In this document: positions 34,431-44,755 of the stretch, in pieces | Numbering within the stretch: the first letter of the stretch is position 1 | Layout of the letters: each line of letters opens with the position of its first letter | Assembly: GCA_949318235.1 (NCBI GenBank) | Contig: OX439128.1 | Span: forward strand, 51,933,523-51,997,522 | Origin: Ecdyonurus torrentis | Lineage: Eukaryota > Arthropoda > Insecta > Ephemeroptera > Heptageniidae | DNA length: 64,000 nucleotides | Direction of reading: 5' to 3' | Program-made: the position numbers and the translations under genes | The notes under the pieces: model-generated | The model's database searches: none | What the model was told of the DNA's origin: nothing | What the model saw: only the letters and a program-made list of their open reading frames with translations

Positions 34431-34453
<23 letters not shown>
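34431..34453. repeat. TC dinucleotide tract
   Basis: Short TC tract immediately after O2. Confidence 0.93.
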
Positions 34454-34457
<4 letters not shown>

Positions 34458-35095
34458 CTCTGTCTGTCTGAGGCAGCCTTTCACAGCTGAACATCTCTCT
34501 ATACCTTTAGCTTTTGATAAGAAGTATTAAACAGTTCACCCCTTTCCCTTGATACTGTATCTCTTGCCTTTAACTTCTGTGCTAATATATAGGGGCGAAA
34601 TGTTTGCAAGAACTTGTAATGGCTGATATGTTTAGAGGGGCTGAGATTATTTTACATAAATTTGTTATGTATCTCAGAACTAACATGGAGCACGTCTTTC
34701 AATCACAGGCAGTGTATGGAGAAAGGACGAAAACCTCAATTTTCATCATAATATCTTGGTTTTGGTTTTCTGAGCAAACATTGCATCACAAATAATGAAA
34801 TTTGAGATTCTTATTATAACGTGCATGTTATTATTTTTTTTATTCCTATTTTTACGAATCTGTTTGCTATCCTTTGTATTTCAAGCATAATTTATAAAAA
34901 TGTTTATAAAAATAATTTATAATTAGAGTTGGATGAAAATTAATTATTAAATAATTTGATTTAAATTGTAAAGCAGGTGTTTAATTATTTTTTAGTTAAT
35001 TTATTTTTTATTAATTTTTAGTAATTGCTATAGCATTATAAATGTAATGTTAAAAATTAATATCGAAAAGGTTTCTTCAAAAAAAATAATAATAA

Positions 35096-35101
<6 letters not shown>
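34454..35101. other. Unassigned stretch with a 63-codon frame
   Basis: The + frame 34,604-34,795 (MQELVMADMFRGAEIILHKF at its start) is less biased than most here, but matches no family I recognise and has no flanking gene structure beyond an isolated CACAGG. Not called as a gene. Confidence 0.25.

Positions 35102-35128
<27 letters not shown>
35102..35128. repeat. Poly(A) tract
   Basis: About 27 A. Confidence 0.93.
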
Positions 35129-35130
<2 letters not shown>

Positions 35131-35238
35131 ATAGATAGATATAGACAAGATTTAATAATAAAATCCTGTTTTGTTTTTTTAGTTTTATTCCCATAAGAGC
35201 CCATGTTACTTTTAATAATTATTTTCTCACTTATCGGA

Positions 35239-35462
35239 ACGGAAAGAAGTAACTAAATAGATATTACTTAAAACTTTTTTATAGTAAATTTGTTAGAAAG
35301 TTTTTTAAGATGTGCAGAGCTAACTGTTAACCGCTGAAGAAACAACGTTTATACTAACAAGTTACTGTTGAAACGTTTTTCAATTTAGTTATTGGTTTGT
35401 ACTGAAAAGAAAAGTTACATCTAAATGTAACTGAACAATTTTAAAAGTTATATTTTACGTGT
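35239..35462 (-). mobile_element. MITE family F copy F3 nested in G2
   Basis: ACGGAAAGAAGTAACTAAA start, GAAGAAACAACGTTTATACT, GCAGAGCTAACTGTTAACCG, end TATTTTACGTGT. Reversed relative to F1 and F2. Length about 224 bp as expected. Confidence 0.85.
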
Positions 35463-35540
35463 GATTTGGTCACAAGTTCTGAAAATTTTATCATAGGTAG
35501 CTGTTACAATTAACTTTCAAATGGCATCATAAAACCGATT

Positions 35541-35744
35541 CCATGGTCTAGTGGTTCACGCGTCCGACTTGCATGTTAGAGGTCGCGAGTTCGATCCCAG
35601 CCACCACCCAGGTTTTTACGAAAGCCTGGCGATGTCAAGGAGCTAGCTTGGAGTTTCGAGAGGCAAAGTCAACCTTGCAGACCATCCTGACTGAGTGTTT
35701 CCACGGTTTCCTCAGTCTGTTATGGCAAATGTCGGGATGTTTGC
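35541..35744 (+). mobile_element. SINE with tRNA-Ala-like head nested in G2
   Basis: A box TGGTCTAGTGG (35,544-35,554) and B box GTTCGATCCC (35,589-35,598), 34 nt apart, are a class I tRNA promoter. GACTTGCATGTTAGAGGTC resembles the anticodon arm of tRNA-Ala(UGC), but the stems do not pair well, so it is not a working tRNA gene. The body shares GTTTCCACGGTTTCCTC and TTATGGCAAATGTCGGGATG with the central block of the other SINE family. CCGATT occurs on both sides (35,535-35,540 and 35,745-35,750), a likely target duplication. Confidence 0.8.
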
Positions 35745-35781
35745 CCGATTTTGAGATACAAGTAATCTAAATACAACCCTT

Positions 35782-36404
35782 ATTAAACCAACAGAACAGT
35801 GAATAGTTTTGTCGAGAGTGTTATAATATAAAAATATTTGCTGCATAAAATTTGGCTATAATAATTACAAAACATTAAATTACATTGCTACAAAAGTTAT
35901 ATTATATTTGAGTCAATAATTATGGCAAAATGTTAAGTATTTTCTGTTAATTTCTATCTTGTGTATATCCTCAAACAAGTGAAGTTGGAAACATTACAAT
36001 TGATGCCACATATAATATTCACATTGGACATAAGTTTAAAATGTTTATTAAATAGTTCTGTGTAATTACTACTGGGAGCAATTATACAACGTATTGTGTT
36101 GTTATTTTAATGGTATATATAGTGAAACAACATTATTCAAATTGATAAAATCCATTATGTTCGTGTTTTGTTATTTTAACTATAATTATGTATGGAATTG
36201 TTTTGCCAATCTTTGGCATGTAGGCGCGTTCTCTGTAAAAATATTATTAATTTATATTCAATAATTAATTAGAGTATTTTGAATAATGATAATATTTTGA
36301 ATTGTAATTTTAAATATATTTATAGTTTTTTGTGAGTTTAGATTTTGAAATTTTGTCGTTATTTCTATAGCATTGTTTCGTGAGAGTGTGTGTATGAAAA
36401 AGCG
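35782..36404. other. Unassigned A+T-rich stretch
   Basis: No gene or family recognised. Confidence 0.4.
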
Positions 36405-36625
36405 CCATAATGCGCTTTGACGCCATACTTGAGCAATGAATAACATTGCTCAGCATAGGACAAATGTCTTTTTTCACTTTTGTTTTCAAAAATCAGTTTA
36501 ATGTTGTTGTTATAATTTTTTTCGCATTCTTGAAAAACCAATTAAACCTAATATAACAGCATCAATGCTCTCAAAAATATCCCGTATGCATTATAAGTAT
36601 TTTTAAACTGGCAAAATGTGCCATT
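36405..36625 (-). mobile_element. MITE family B truncated copy B5a
   Basis: GCGCTTTGACGCCATACTTG, AATAACATTGCTCAGCATAG, AGCATCAATGCTCTCAAAAA and TTTTTAAACTGGCAAAATG, a reversed B lacking both termini. It is directly followed by a complete B. Confidence 0.75.
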
Positions 36626-36634
36626 TTACTATAA

Positions 36635-36963
36635 TATAGGGTGTATGTGCATGACGTCATATATTTAGTGCGCTTGGATGCCATACTGGAACGATGAATA
36701 ACATTGCTCAGAATATGACAAATTTCGTTTCTTTGGCTCTTTTGTTTGGAAAATCGGTCAATTTTTTGATATATTATTATTTTTCTCACACACTTGAGAT
36801 TTGAGATACTAATTTAACCTATTAACAACATCAATGCTCTTAAAAATATTGCTGAGTATTTTTAAACTCGCAAAATGAATTACTTTTTATTTCCACATAC
36901 CAACCCATGTTATTTAGTGCTCACATATGGCGTCGACTTTTACCCGAATGGAACCACCCTATA
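36635..36963 (-). mobile_element. MITE family B, full-length copy B5b
   Basis: TATAGGGTGTATGTGCATGA on the left, GGCGTCGACTTTTACCCGAA and CCACCCTATA on the right; 329 bp; TGACGTCA at 36,652. It appears to have inserted into or beside B5a. Confidence 0.9.
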
Positions 36964-37051
36964 TAGAAATACACCATATATTTATAGTCATAAATATTAG
37001 GTCTTGTTTAGCATTACATATATTTTTTTATTTAATTACTGGTTATTACAT

Positions 37052-37118
37052 TGTTTATTTATTTATTTATTTATTTAGTTATTTATTTATTTATTTACTT
37101 ATTTATTTACTTATTTAC

Positions 37119-37189
<71 letters not shown>

Positions 37190-37191
37190 TT
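37052..37191. repeat. TTTA tetranucleotide array
   Basis: About 140 bp of TTTA units with GTTA, CTTA variants in the first half. Leu-Phe-Ile-Tyr ORFs here are artefacts. Confidence 0.96.
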
Positions 37192-38140
37192 AATATCATT
37201 ATTTTAAATATTGAAAGCCAAATTAATGTTATTTAAAAAATACAATTAAAAATTTGATATTTTACATAATATAAATAATATAATTCTATTTTGATATTTA
37301 ATTGTTGTACAGCTTGTTTAATTTACATATTTATGTTTTATGCATAACTTCTTCAGTATGAAATGTCAAGTTTAATGACACTTGTGTTCAACCCTTGTGT
37401 CAATACTGATGTCACAAATATAGGACTTGTTAGTTCAACTTTTAATTGTGAAAAATGTCATCATTATTCGCAAAGGCTACAACAGAGTTTGTTTTTTATA
37501 ACGCAATGGATTATTTCATGACAAAAATAACTTCGTAATATAATTATGCTAACTTAATGCAGCAACATTCATGCATCATATCATTACTTATTATTATTAC
37601 AAACAAATTAACAACATTTATGCTCTATAGTAGCATGAAATATGTAATTAATATTTTCCATGTGCATAATAAATAATTTATATAACTGTATAAAGTAGCA
37701 ACATTTATGCTAATTTATGTAAAGATACATAAATTTCAATTTTTATTATCTAAAGCTACATATGATTATACATAACAATATATTTTATACGTAACAATGT
37801 TATTCTTATATGAGAGAAAAACAAGCGGGTAATTTGAATGGTAAAATATAATATTACAATTGTGTACGAGATAAAACATTAATTAAATTAACTCATGATT
37901 AAGTGCAGATTATGTTATGTGTATATCAACATTTTCAGAGTCAAATAACAAATAATGGTTTATATACCTATGTTTGTATTACATTACTACGGTCTAATTA
38001 TAGTATAACATATAAAATGTGTGCTTTTACTGGATAATATTATACCTACATATATAGGGAATCGATATTTAATTTTTAAACCCAATATTATATAAATGAA
38101 CATTGTATAATATGCCATTGCAAAACTGTTATACGTAATA
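37192..38140. other. Mostly unassigned; diverged A fragment
   Basis: Positions about 37,530-37,670 show A-like words (CGTAATATAATTATGCTAAC). Otherwise nothing recognised. Confidence 0.4.
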
Positions 38141-38466
38141 TACACTCTAAAAATTAACGTTGAAAAGCTTGTACACAGTTTTGCAATGCTTTAAGCATTG
38201 TGGAATTAACGGTTATGACGTCACTAAACGTTGCAATTTTAAAGAAATAAACGTTAGTGACGTCACAAGCGTTGGGACGGAATGGAATTGAGCAACGGCC
38301 AAGTTTGACGTTTATACCATCGTGATTCTAACGCTTATGACGTTATTCACTATTTTATCGTTAGATTGTCAACGTTTAGTGACGTCATAGCCGTTGATTC
38401 TACAATATCGAAAGCATTGCACAACTGTGTATCCAAGCTTTTCAATGATTATTTTTTTAGAGTGTA
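38141..38466. mobile_element. Palindromic MITE O1
   Basis: TACACTCTAAAAATTAACG on the left and TTTTTTTAGAGTGTA on the right, with GTTGAAAAGCTT against AAGCTTTTCAAT. Arms carry GGAATTAACGGTTATGACG and its mirror ACGTCATAGCCGTTGATTC. Three exact TGACGTCA sites (38,216, 38,258, 38,380) and near-matches (TTATGACGTTA). TA flanks both ends. 326 bp, non-coding. Confidence 0.88.
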
Positions 38467-38732
38467 TGTATGTATAGCATGCTTTTATTTGCTTTATTAT
38501 GGTGTTTTTTCCCCCGTTATATACATACTTTTTGTCAAGAACAGCATTAGTTTAATAATACATATAATGGAAAATGTTTTTTTGTTATTTTAAGACCAAA
38601 AGATCTTGTTTTGAAATCATCGTTGCAAGTTCCATCAACATGGAATATATTTTTTTAATGTTTTTGTGAGCGAAATTGAAGAATGGAATTGCTATTATAT
38701 TGTATAGCTTCAAGCAGCCAATTTTTTTACGT

Positions 38733-38734
<2 letters not shown>

Positions 38735-38812
<78 letters not shown>
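38735..38812. repeat. TC dinucleotide array
   Basis: About 78 bp of TC. Confidence 0.97.
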
Positions 38813-38815
<3 letters not shown>

Positions 38816-39034
38816 AAAAAGTAAATTTTGACATTTTAAAGCTAAAAATGTTGTTTGCTCAATGATACCTACAATAATAATCATAAAAAAAACAAACAGG
38901 GAAAGTGTTCATAATCACCACATTAAGTTTTCAATTAAAGACTTTCGAAAGAGGGTTAAATGTAAATAATAATAAATAAATAAATAAAAATAAAACAAAC
39001 GGTTTCCAGTTATTTTTTCTTCCAGTTGACTTAA

Positions 39035-39185
39035 AATAAAGGGATAAAAAAGCTTTGAGGCTCAGTAAGCTACAGAAAAAATTGCAGTAGTGAGAAAATT
39101 TTGTAACTTATTTGCTGCTTCATTAACCCCATCCAAAAGTAATCATATGAAATTGAGACAATAACACAAAGTCGTCTGCTACTAT
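39035..39185 (+). mobile_element. Element M single-arm fragment
   Basis: AAGCTTTGAGGCTCAGTAAG, CTTATTTGCTGCTTCATTAA and CACAAAGTCGTCTGCTA match one arm of M1. It is cut by a LINE 3' end at about 39,186. Confidence 0.7.
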
Positions 39186-39290
39186 TATGGTATATATATT
39201 TATTTGTCAACCAAAAACAGGCTTGCGACCAATACATTGGCGGTACACTCACAGTCAGTACAAATAATCAATGAATTACAATTAAAGTAA
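39186..39290 (-). mobile_element. LINE 3' end fragment (GAAT-tailed family)
   Basis: The minus strand reads GTGTACCGCCAATGTATTGG, CAAGCCTGTTTTTGGTTG, then an A/T simple tail. It aligns with 51,030-51,125 on the + strand over about 80 bp (CACCAATGTATTGGCGGAAG, TCTGTTTTTAGTTC). Confidence 0.65.
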
Positions 39291-39519
39291 AAATAACACA
39301 CGCATGCATATAAACATTAAATTTGGATTACAGAGTATGTATTTATAACATAATCATGGTTTTTCAACATAGATTTGTTTATTTTTCACTTTATAACCAC
39401 ATTTTGCAAGTCTTCTATTACGATGTATTATTTAAGTCCATACGGCTTAAGTTAATTTCAATATTGTTTTCCCTGTATCTAATGTTCACGAATCTTGAAA
39501 TTTTGTTATATTTTGTTAG

Positions 39520-39791
39520 TTAAAGGCGTAGAACACCTTGAACACACACACAAAAAAAACTTGCCTAATATCCTAACATACCTGAAAATCAACGTCAATT
39601 TGTACGTAGTCACCGATTTCTAATTTATTTTCCATTCAGGAAATGGCAATGACGTCACAGCTCGCTGGTCCACACATATGCGTAAAACAAGCGATCAGTG
39701 ACGTCAGAGTCCGCACAAACCATATTGTATGATATTTAGGTATGTTATGATGTTAGACAAGTTTTTTGTTCAAGGTGTTCTTCGCCTTTAA
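39520..39791. mobile_element. Palindromic MITE family C copy C4
   Basis: TTAAAGGCGTAGAACACCTT and AAGGTGTTCTTCGCCTTTAA ends; TAATATCCTAACATACC inside; TGACGTCA at 39,650 and 39,699 flank TCGCTGGTCCACACATATGC. 272 bp. Confidence 0.88.
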
Positions 39792-39841
39792 GAGTTTCAT
39801 AATATGACATTAACACAAGTAGAAGTGAGCTGTCTAAAGAC

Positions 39842-39846
<5 letters not shown>

Positions 39847-39922
<76 letters not shown>
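39847..39922. repeat. AT dinucleotide array
   Basis: About 76 bp of AT. Confidence 0.96.
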
Positions 39923-39923
<1 letters not shown>

Positions 39924-40082
39924 CACTCTGTACTTATAGAATAATACACATAAAGGGCAAAGACGAAGCTACAAATACCAGCCGACAACAAGTCTACTTT
40001 GCCTTGTATATATATATATGTAGTCCATTCTTGAGCGTACATTGTTGTAATTATAATAAAAACAAAACAATGCTTTAAGCTA

Positions 40083-40162
40083 GCAATTCGTCGGCTTAGA
40101 GTTTAAGTGTTGAATATTTATATTTTAAACCTATTATTTGAAATAAAAGTATATAAGAATCG

Positions 40163-40218
<56 letters not shown>

Positions 40219-40256
40219 GGGGGACTAGCAACACTTAAACTCGAAGTCAATAAATT
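40083..40256. repeat. Inverted repeat enclosing a TC array
   Basis: AGAGTTTAAGTGTTG (about 40,098) pairs with AACACTTAAACTCGAAG (about 40,230). Between them is a TC array at 40,165-40,215. It may be a small foldback element expanded by the microsatellite. Confidence 0.5.
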
Positions 40257-40260
40257 CTGC

Positions 40261-41357
40261 ATATCGTGTGCAAAGTTATTTGTTTCCAAACATTAAGAAG
40301 ATGCTCATGCACGAAAATCAGCTACTCTTGTCTCCCCATCAATGTTTAAAAGGAGTTGTGAAAAAAAAAAAAAAAAAAAAAAAAAAACTGGCTATCCTCA
40401 TAATTGTAAATAGAAAAAAAAAATATATGACTATGAGCCAGTGTTGACTTTTTACAAAGCAAACTTTTTTTTTTATTAGCACACATATTTATACAACATA
40501 ATGTTTCACAATGGTCATTTAACGCAGCTGCCTTCCAGCTTTAGACTATAAAACAAATTTAAATAAATTATCACATATTAACCCTTATTGACCTGAGTTT
40601 GCGAAGGTTTTAAAATTAATTTTTTGGTGTTTATAATTAGTTAAAATGTATAAAAGTACTAACTAAAAACGACTTTAAATTGCTCCGATGTAATAATGTA
40701 AAAAAATGTAAAACTGTTGTTAAGATTGATCGAAGGGTTTCAACACTCTCCCACTTTTATCTTTATAATTATTTTAATTTTTTAGAGACATTTTGGATCA
40801 CGGTTACTGTTTTCAACAATTTACAATATTTTTTTTTAACTTACCACACGTTGCTAAAAATCAACTTGTAATAATGTGTAGCATTCAGTAAGATTTGCAT
40901 AGTACGTATTTTAAAAATTATGTTAAAAATACTACAAATTTTAATTGAGCAAAAAAGAAGAAAAAAATGAAATCAAATCAAATTGAGAGTAACAAAAAAT
41001 GATCAAGCTCCATCAGGAATTATTTTTTAGACCTTATTTTCTAATTTACATAAAATAATATATAAGTAAATTATAAATTTAGTATATTCTGTTAGTTTCC
41101 ATGGTAAAGAATGGTTTTGAACAAGTAAACATGCATGCAAAGAAAGCTGATGAATATTTAACTTAGTTTTCATTGTTTTACTTTAGATAATATGTTACTC
41201 GCTTCTTCATCGTTAAATTTTAAATCAACTTATAAGTTTTTCATTGAATTGATCGATGTTTGAGATAAAGCCAGAGTGAGTGAGTCGTTTATTTGATATT
41301 TAGTTAGCATGCAACCACGCAAGTTTAACTTAACATACATAAGTTTGTTCTGTAAAG
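40261..41357. other. Unassigned A+T-rich stretch
   Basis: Poly(A) at 40,362-40,387. GAGTGAGTGAGTCGTTTATT near 41,276 could be a reversed LINE tail. No gene. Confidence 0.4.
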
Positions 41358-41528
41358 TATTGACTAATAAAGGATCAACTGTTTTAACGCCGACTATAAG
41401 CGATTTTGCTCACATCCGCTTCCGTTTTGACGTACTGCGCACATGCGTAGTAAGTAGAAATGGAAGCGGATGTGACTGAACTCGCTTATAGTCGGCTTCA
41501 AAACAGTTTTTCCTTTATTAGTCAATAG
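41358..41528. mobile_element. Compact palindrome R
   Basis: 171 bp with arms of about 70 bp: TATTGACTAATAAAGG against CCTTTATTAGTCAATA, CGACTATAAGCGA against TCGCTTATAGTCG, ACATCCGCTTCC against GGAAGCGGATGT. The loop ACTGCGCACATGCGTAGT is itself self-complementary and GC-rich. It would form a long hairpin. Confidence 0.85.
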
Positions 41529-41644
41529 TGAGACTCCTTAACAATGATTGGCTACCCAAAAAAAATTAGACACATATTACATTGCGTGATCTTGATTTTT
41601 GAGCCAATAAAAATGAGTCGCTGTTGAATGTATATGAGCATGGA

Positions 41645-41667
41645 TTTTTTTTTTTTTTTTTTTTTTG
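41645..41667. repeat. Poly(T) tract
   Basis: About 23 T. Confidence 0.92.
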
Positions 41668-41729
41668 TAAGGTTTCGCTTATTCTTATTAGTTCTAAAGT
41701 TCAAAACGAAGAAATAGCAATGATCAGCC

Positions 41730-41905
41730 ATCAGCTCCGAGAAATAATTCTAACTTGAGTTCTAGCTGCTTCATTGCCCCATAAGAAAGCATGTTAAATG
41801 TAGACAGGAACACAAAGTCGTTTACTACCACTTTGTTAGTATTGTTGAGCTGTCAGTTTGTTTTATCTCATTTTTAAACCTACTTTTGCAACGTCTGCTA
41901 TTGTG
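41730..41905 (+). mobile_element. Element M single-arm fragment
   Basis: TTCTAACTTGAGTTCTAGCT, CTTCATTGCCCCATAAGAAA, AGACAGGAACACAAAGTCG, ACTTTGTTAGTATTGTTGAG and CTACTTTTGCAACGTC: almost the whole right arm of M1, without its partner. Confidence 0.82.
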
Positions 41906-41999
41906 TTTATGCGTTGACGCACATCTACGCACGTAATTTTTACGTTGCAAGTAAACTATACCTAAGACACTACTAATTTGTTTTTTTAACCAGTGTTAG

Positions 42000-42001
<2 letters not shown>

Positions 42002-42081
<80 letters not shown>
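42002..42081. repeat. TC dinucleotide array
   Basis: 80 bp of uninterrupted TC. Confidence 0.97.
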
Positions 42082-42084
<3 letters not shown>

Positions 42085-42503
42085 AAACTTTCACCCCCAT
42101 AGACTAGGTTAGTTTTCTCATGTTACTATAGTATATCGCTCCTATAGGAGAGCACATAATATGTAGTTAGTAGAACTTAGGTTTTATATTATCGCCATAG
42201 CATATCGTTCATTACAAATGAAAGTTCTTTGGTTAAATAAATGTTAGTTTGAAAATAATAAAATATTAATAAAATATCGCAGCCAAGGGAAGGAGGGGGC
42301 TGGAAGTATACAATAATACACAAAGACTTTTATAAAAACGTAAACAATAGACTAAAAATGTTTTGGAAATTTTCTGAACATATTTTTTATTGTATTAGTA
42401 TATAATGAGGCACCATTATTGTATTCATATTCAAATTTTCATTATTCCAACCTCAATAATAAGCTGGGAAATCATTAAGACTTCTCGCGATTTTCTATAA
42501 TCC
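42082..42503. other. Unassigned A+T-rich stretch
   Basis: Nothing recognised. Confidence 0.4.
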
Positions 42504-42556
42504 AATGGAGCTTATTGGTTTAGCTAAAAGTTCCCTAATTTAACGCATATGGGAAA

Positions 42557-42610
<54 letters not shown>

Positions 42611-43031
42611 AGAAATCTACCCCACCGATTTCGGAGACATTTAAATGAGAAAAACTAGACATACTTTTACGTGTTTTAAGCTATAGAAAAGTTTTAGTAA
42701 TTTTTAAACCGATAACGTCCATTCAATATTTTAAGTTCCTAAACACCTCTTCAATTAGTAACTTACAGGCTATAGTCAGTCGTAATGTCACCATATACAC
42801 GACTAAATCGCGCAATGAAGGTTATCGTTTTAAAAAATTCTTAAAAAAGTTCTATGTCTCAAAACACGGAAAAGTATGTCTAGTGTTTCTCATTTAAATT
42901 TTTCCGAAATCGGCGGAGTAGATTTCTCAAAAATTGCAAACAACGTGTTTTTCCCCCTAAGCGTAATGTTAAATTAGGGAACCCTTAGCTTTCCCCACTT
43001 CTCCCCGCGCGCTAAACCAATAACGTCCATT
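42504..43031. mobile_element. Element H inverted dimer
   Basis: The left unit (42,504 to about 42,724) and right unit (about 42,815-43,031) are the same element in opposite orientation, about 90 bp apart. Outer ends: CAATGGAGCTTATTGGTTTA and TAAACCAATAACGTCCATTG. Mirrored inner blocks: AGTTCCCTAATTTAACG, ACCGATTTCGG, GAGAAAAACTAGACATACTT. The left unit carries 49 T at 42,561-42,609 where the right unit has only a short AT-rich segment. Confidence 0.85.
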
Positions 43032-43221
43032 GATTTAAATTTAAATATGAAATTTATTAAACGTCCTAATTCAAAAAAGTATAAGGAAAATAAATTGTTT
43101 TAAAAGAGCGATATATAATCCTGACAAAAACGTCCGCCCCTCTCTTAAAACTAAGTAACCACACCAAAAAAATAATAACAAAAATTTAGAGGGAATACTT
43201 ATTTTGAGAGGAATATTTCTA

Positions 43222-43238
43222 CCCCCCCCCCCCCCCCC
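43222..43238. repeat. Poly(C) tract
   Basis: 17 C, notable in this A+T-rich DNA. A second lies at about 59,934-59,952. Confidence 0.93.
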
Positions 43239-43797
43239 AAAGTTTTTCATGTCAACAGATTGCAGATTGTATCATTCAACGCATTTTTTAAAATTGAAAA
43301 TAAATATTTTTTATTTTAATTTCTTTAAAAGTTTATTTTTTTTTATTATTGTTGTTGATGTTTTTCACGTCTTTTTGTCACTACTGCGCTCTATAAGCCC
43401 GTACACCCGGAGAAAATGTTCCCAAATCTCATCCATTGAGCCGCCACTGCATACAGTAGAATGTTACGTTCACCCTTTGATTAAAATTTCATGACGTGAA
43501 AATTAGTTTTAGAGTTATATTGTAACATTTAAAATTGAAATCATTGAAAGTTCAGTGAGAATAACTTTAACATTACAATCGTATATTAGCTACGTATAAG
43601 CTTGCCATGGCTTTTTCAAATTTTACTTTTATAGCTGCGGCGTGAGGGAAGAATTTAATTATCTTTAGCCTTTGTGCTCATAATAAATAATAATTTACTA
43701 AATATAGTAATGTCCCGCATGTTATAAAATGTAAATAAAACATTAACATTTTGTCAAACATCTAACCTTATCTAGGTATAGAGTATAGACTGATATT
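43239..43797. other. Unassigned A+T-rich stretch
   Basis: The 96-codon frame at 43,204-43,494 begins in the poly(C) and has no recognisable domain. Confidence 0.4.
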
Positions 43798-43940
43798 GAA
43801 TGAATGAATGAATGAATGAATGAATGAATGAATGAATGAATGAATGAATGAATGAATGAATGAATGAATGAATGAATGAATGAATGAATGAATGAATGAA
43901 TGAATGAATGAATGAATGAATGAATGAATGAATGAATGAA
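43798..43940. repeat. GAAT tetranucleotide array
   Basis: About 143 bp, followed by AAACAATAATAAAATAAATG twice. The minus-strand IHSF ORF is an artefact. Confidence 0.97.
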
Positions 43941-44238
43941 TAAACAATAATAAAATAAATGAATAAACAATAATAAAATAAATAGATAAAAAATATAGTA
44001 AATAAATAAGTAAAAAAATAACAAATAAAACAAAAATTTTAATAAATAAAAGAACGACGTGTACTAATGAAGTTTTTTTTTTAAATATAAAAATTAATAA
44101 ACTTTCAAATAACTGGGGTAAAAAAACTGTTTCAACAGTTTCAATGTTATTTTAATCTACACAGAGTTTAGTTTTTAATCATTTTTTTTTTCAATCGTAA
44201 TTGGTTTAAAATTAATATTCCTCTAAATATGTATTTTA

Positions 44239-44241
<3 letters not shown>

Positions 44242-44326
<85 letters not shown>
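44242..44326. repeat. TC dinucleotide array
   Basis: About 85 bp of TC. Confidence 0.97.
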
Positions 44327-44327
<1 letters not shown>

Positions 44328-44547
44328 ATTTAATTGTTTATTTTTTATATGCTATACTTAAATTTTTTTAGCAATATATTTTATTTCAATTAAAATTTAT
44401 TCATCTCATTCATCCAATAATTAAAATACGAGCCTTGTATTGAAAGCATAAAAACAATAACCAAAATGATTTTTTTACACAAAATGAACATTGCATTTAT
44501 AGACAAACATTGCACAAGTAATTCATGTTATTATGTATCTTAGAAAA

Positions 44548-44755
44548 AATAAGTTACGTAATTTATGCCACATTGAACACTTGCTATATTGTAGAGCACA
44601 ATTGTTGTTATTTTGTTATAACATAAGTAATTATGCTGAACATGTTAACTATTATGTTATGTAGTATAATCACTGTACAATATAGCATACAATATGTTGC
44701 TGCTTGGAGCTAGCATAATTATTACGTGTTTTTTTTTGTACATGCATATATTATG
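44548..44755 (+). mobile_element. MITE subfamily A2, best copy
   Basis: TAAGTTACGTAATTTATGCC at left, TGCTATATTGTAGAGCACAA, TAATTATGCTGAACATGTTA, GTTGCTGCTTGGAGCTAGCA, end ATTATTACGTGTTTTTTTTTG. Uninterrupted, so it serves as the reference for the split copy at 12.3-12.7 kb. Confidence 0.75.

Larger units (their letters stand above)
35181..35781 (+). repeat. Dispersed repeat G copy G2, split by an F MITE and a SINE
   Basis: Compared with uninterrupted G1, the sequence is collinear (GTTTTATTCCCATAAGAGCC; GTTCTGAAAATTTTATCATA; AATGGCATCATAAAA; GATTTTGAGATACA; ATACAACCCTT) except for two inserts at 35,239-35,462 and 35,541-35,744. The junctions are therefore internally validated insertions. Confidence 0.82.

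Noticed and set aside
34604..34795. 63-codon + ORF with less biased composition
   Set aside because: No recognisable family, no convincing splice or promoter context; kept only as an unassigned stretch.
35541..35612. Possible functional tRNA-Ala gene
   Set aside because: A and B boxes are good, but the acceptor and anticodon stems pair badly and SINE body sequence follows directly. It is the head of a SINE.
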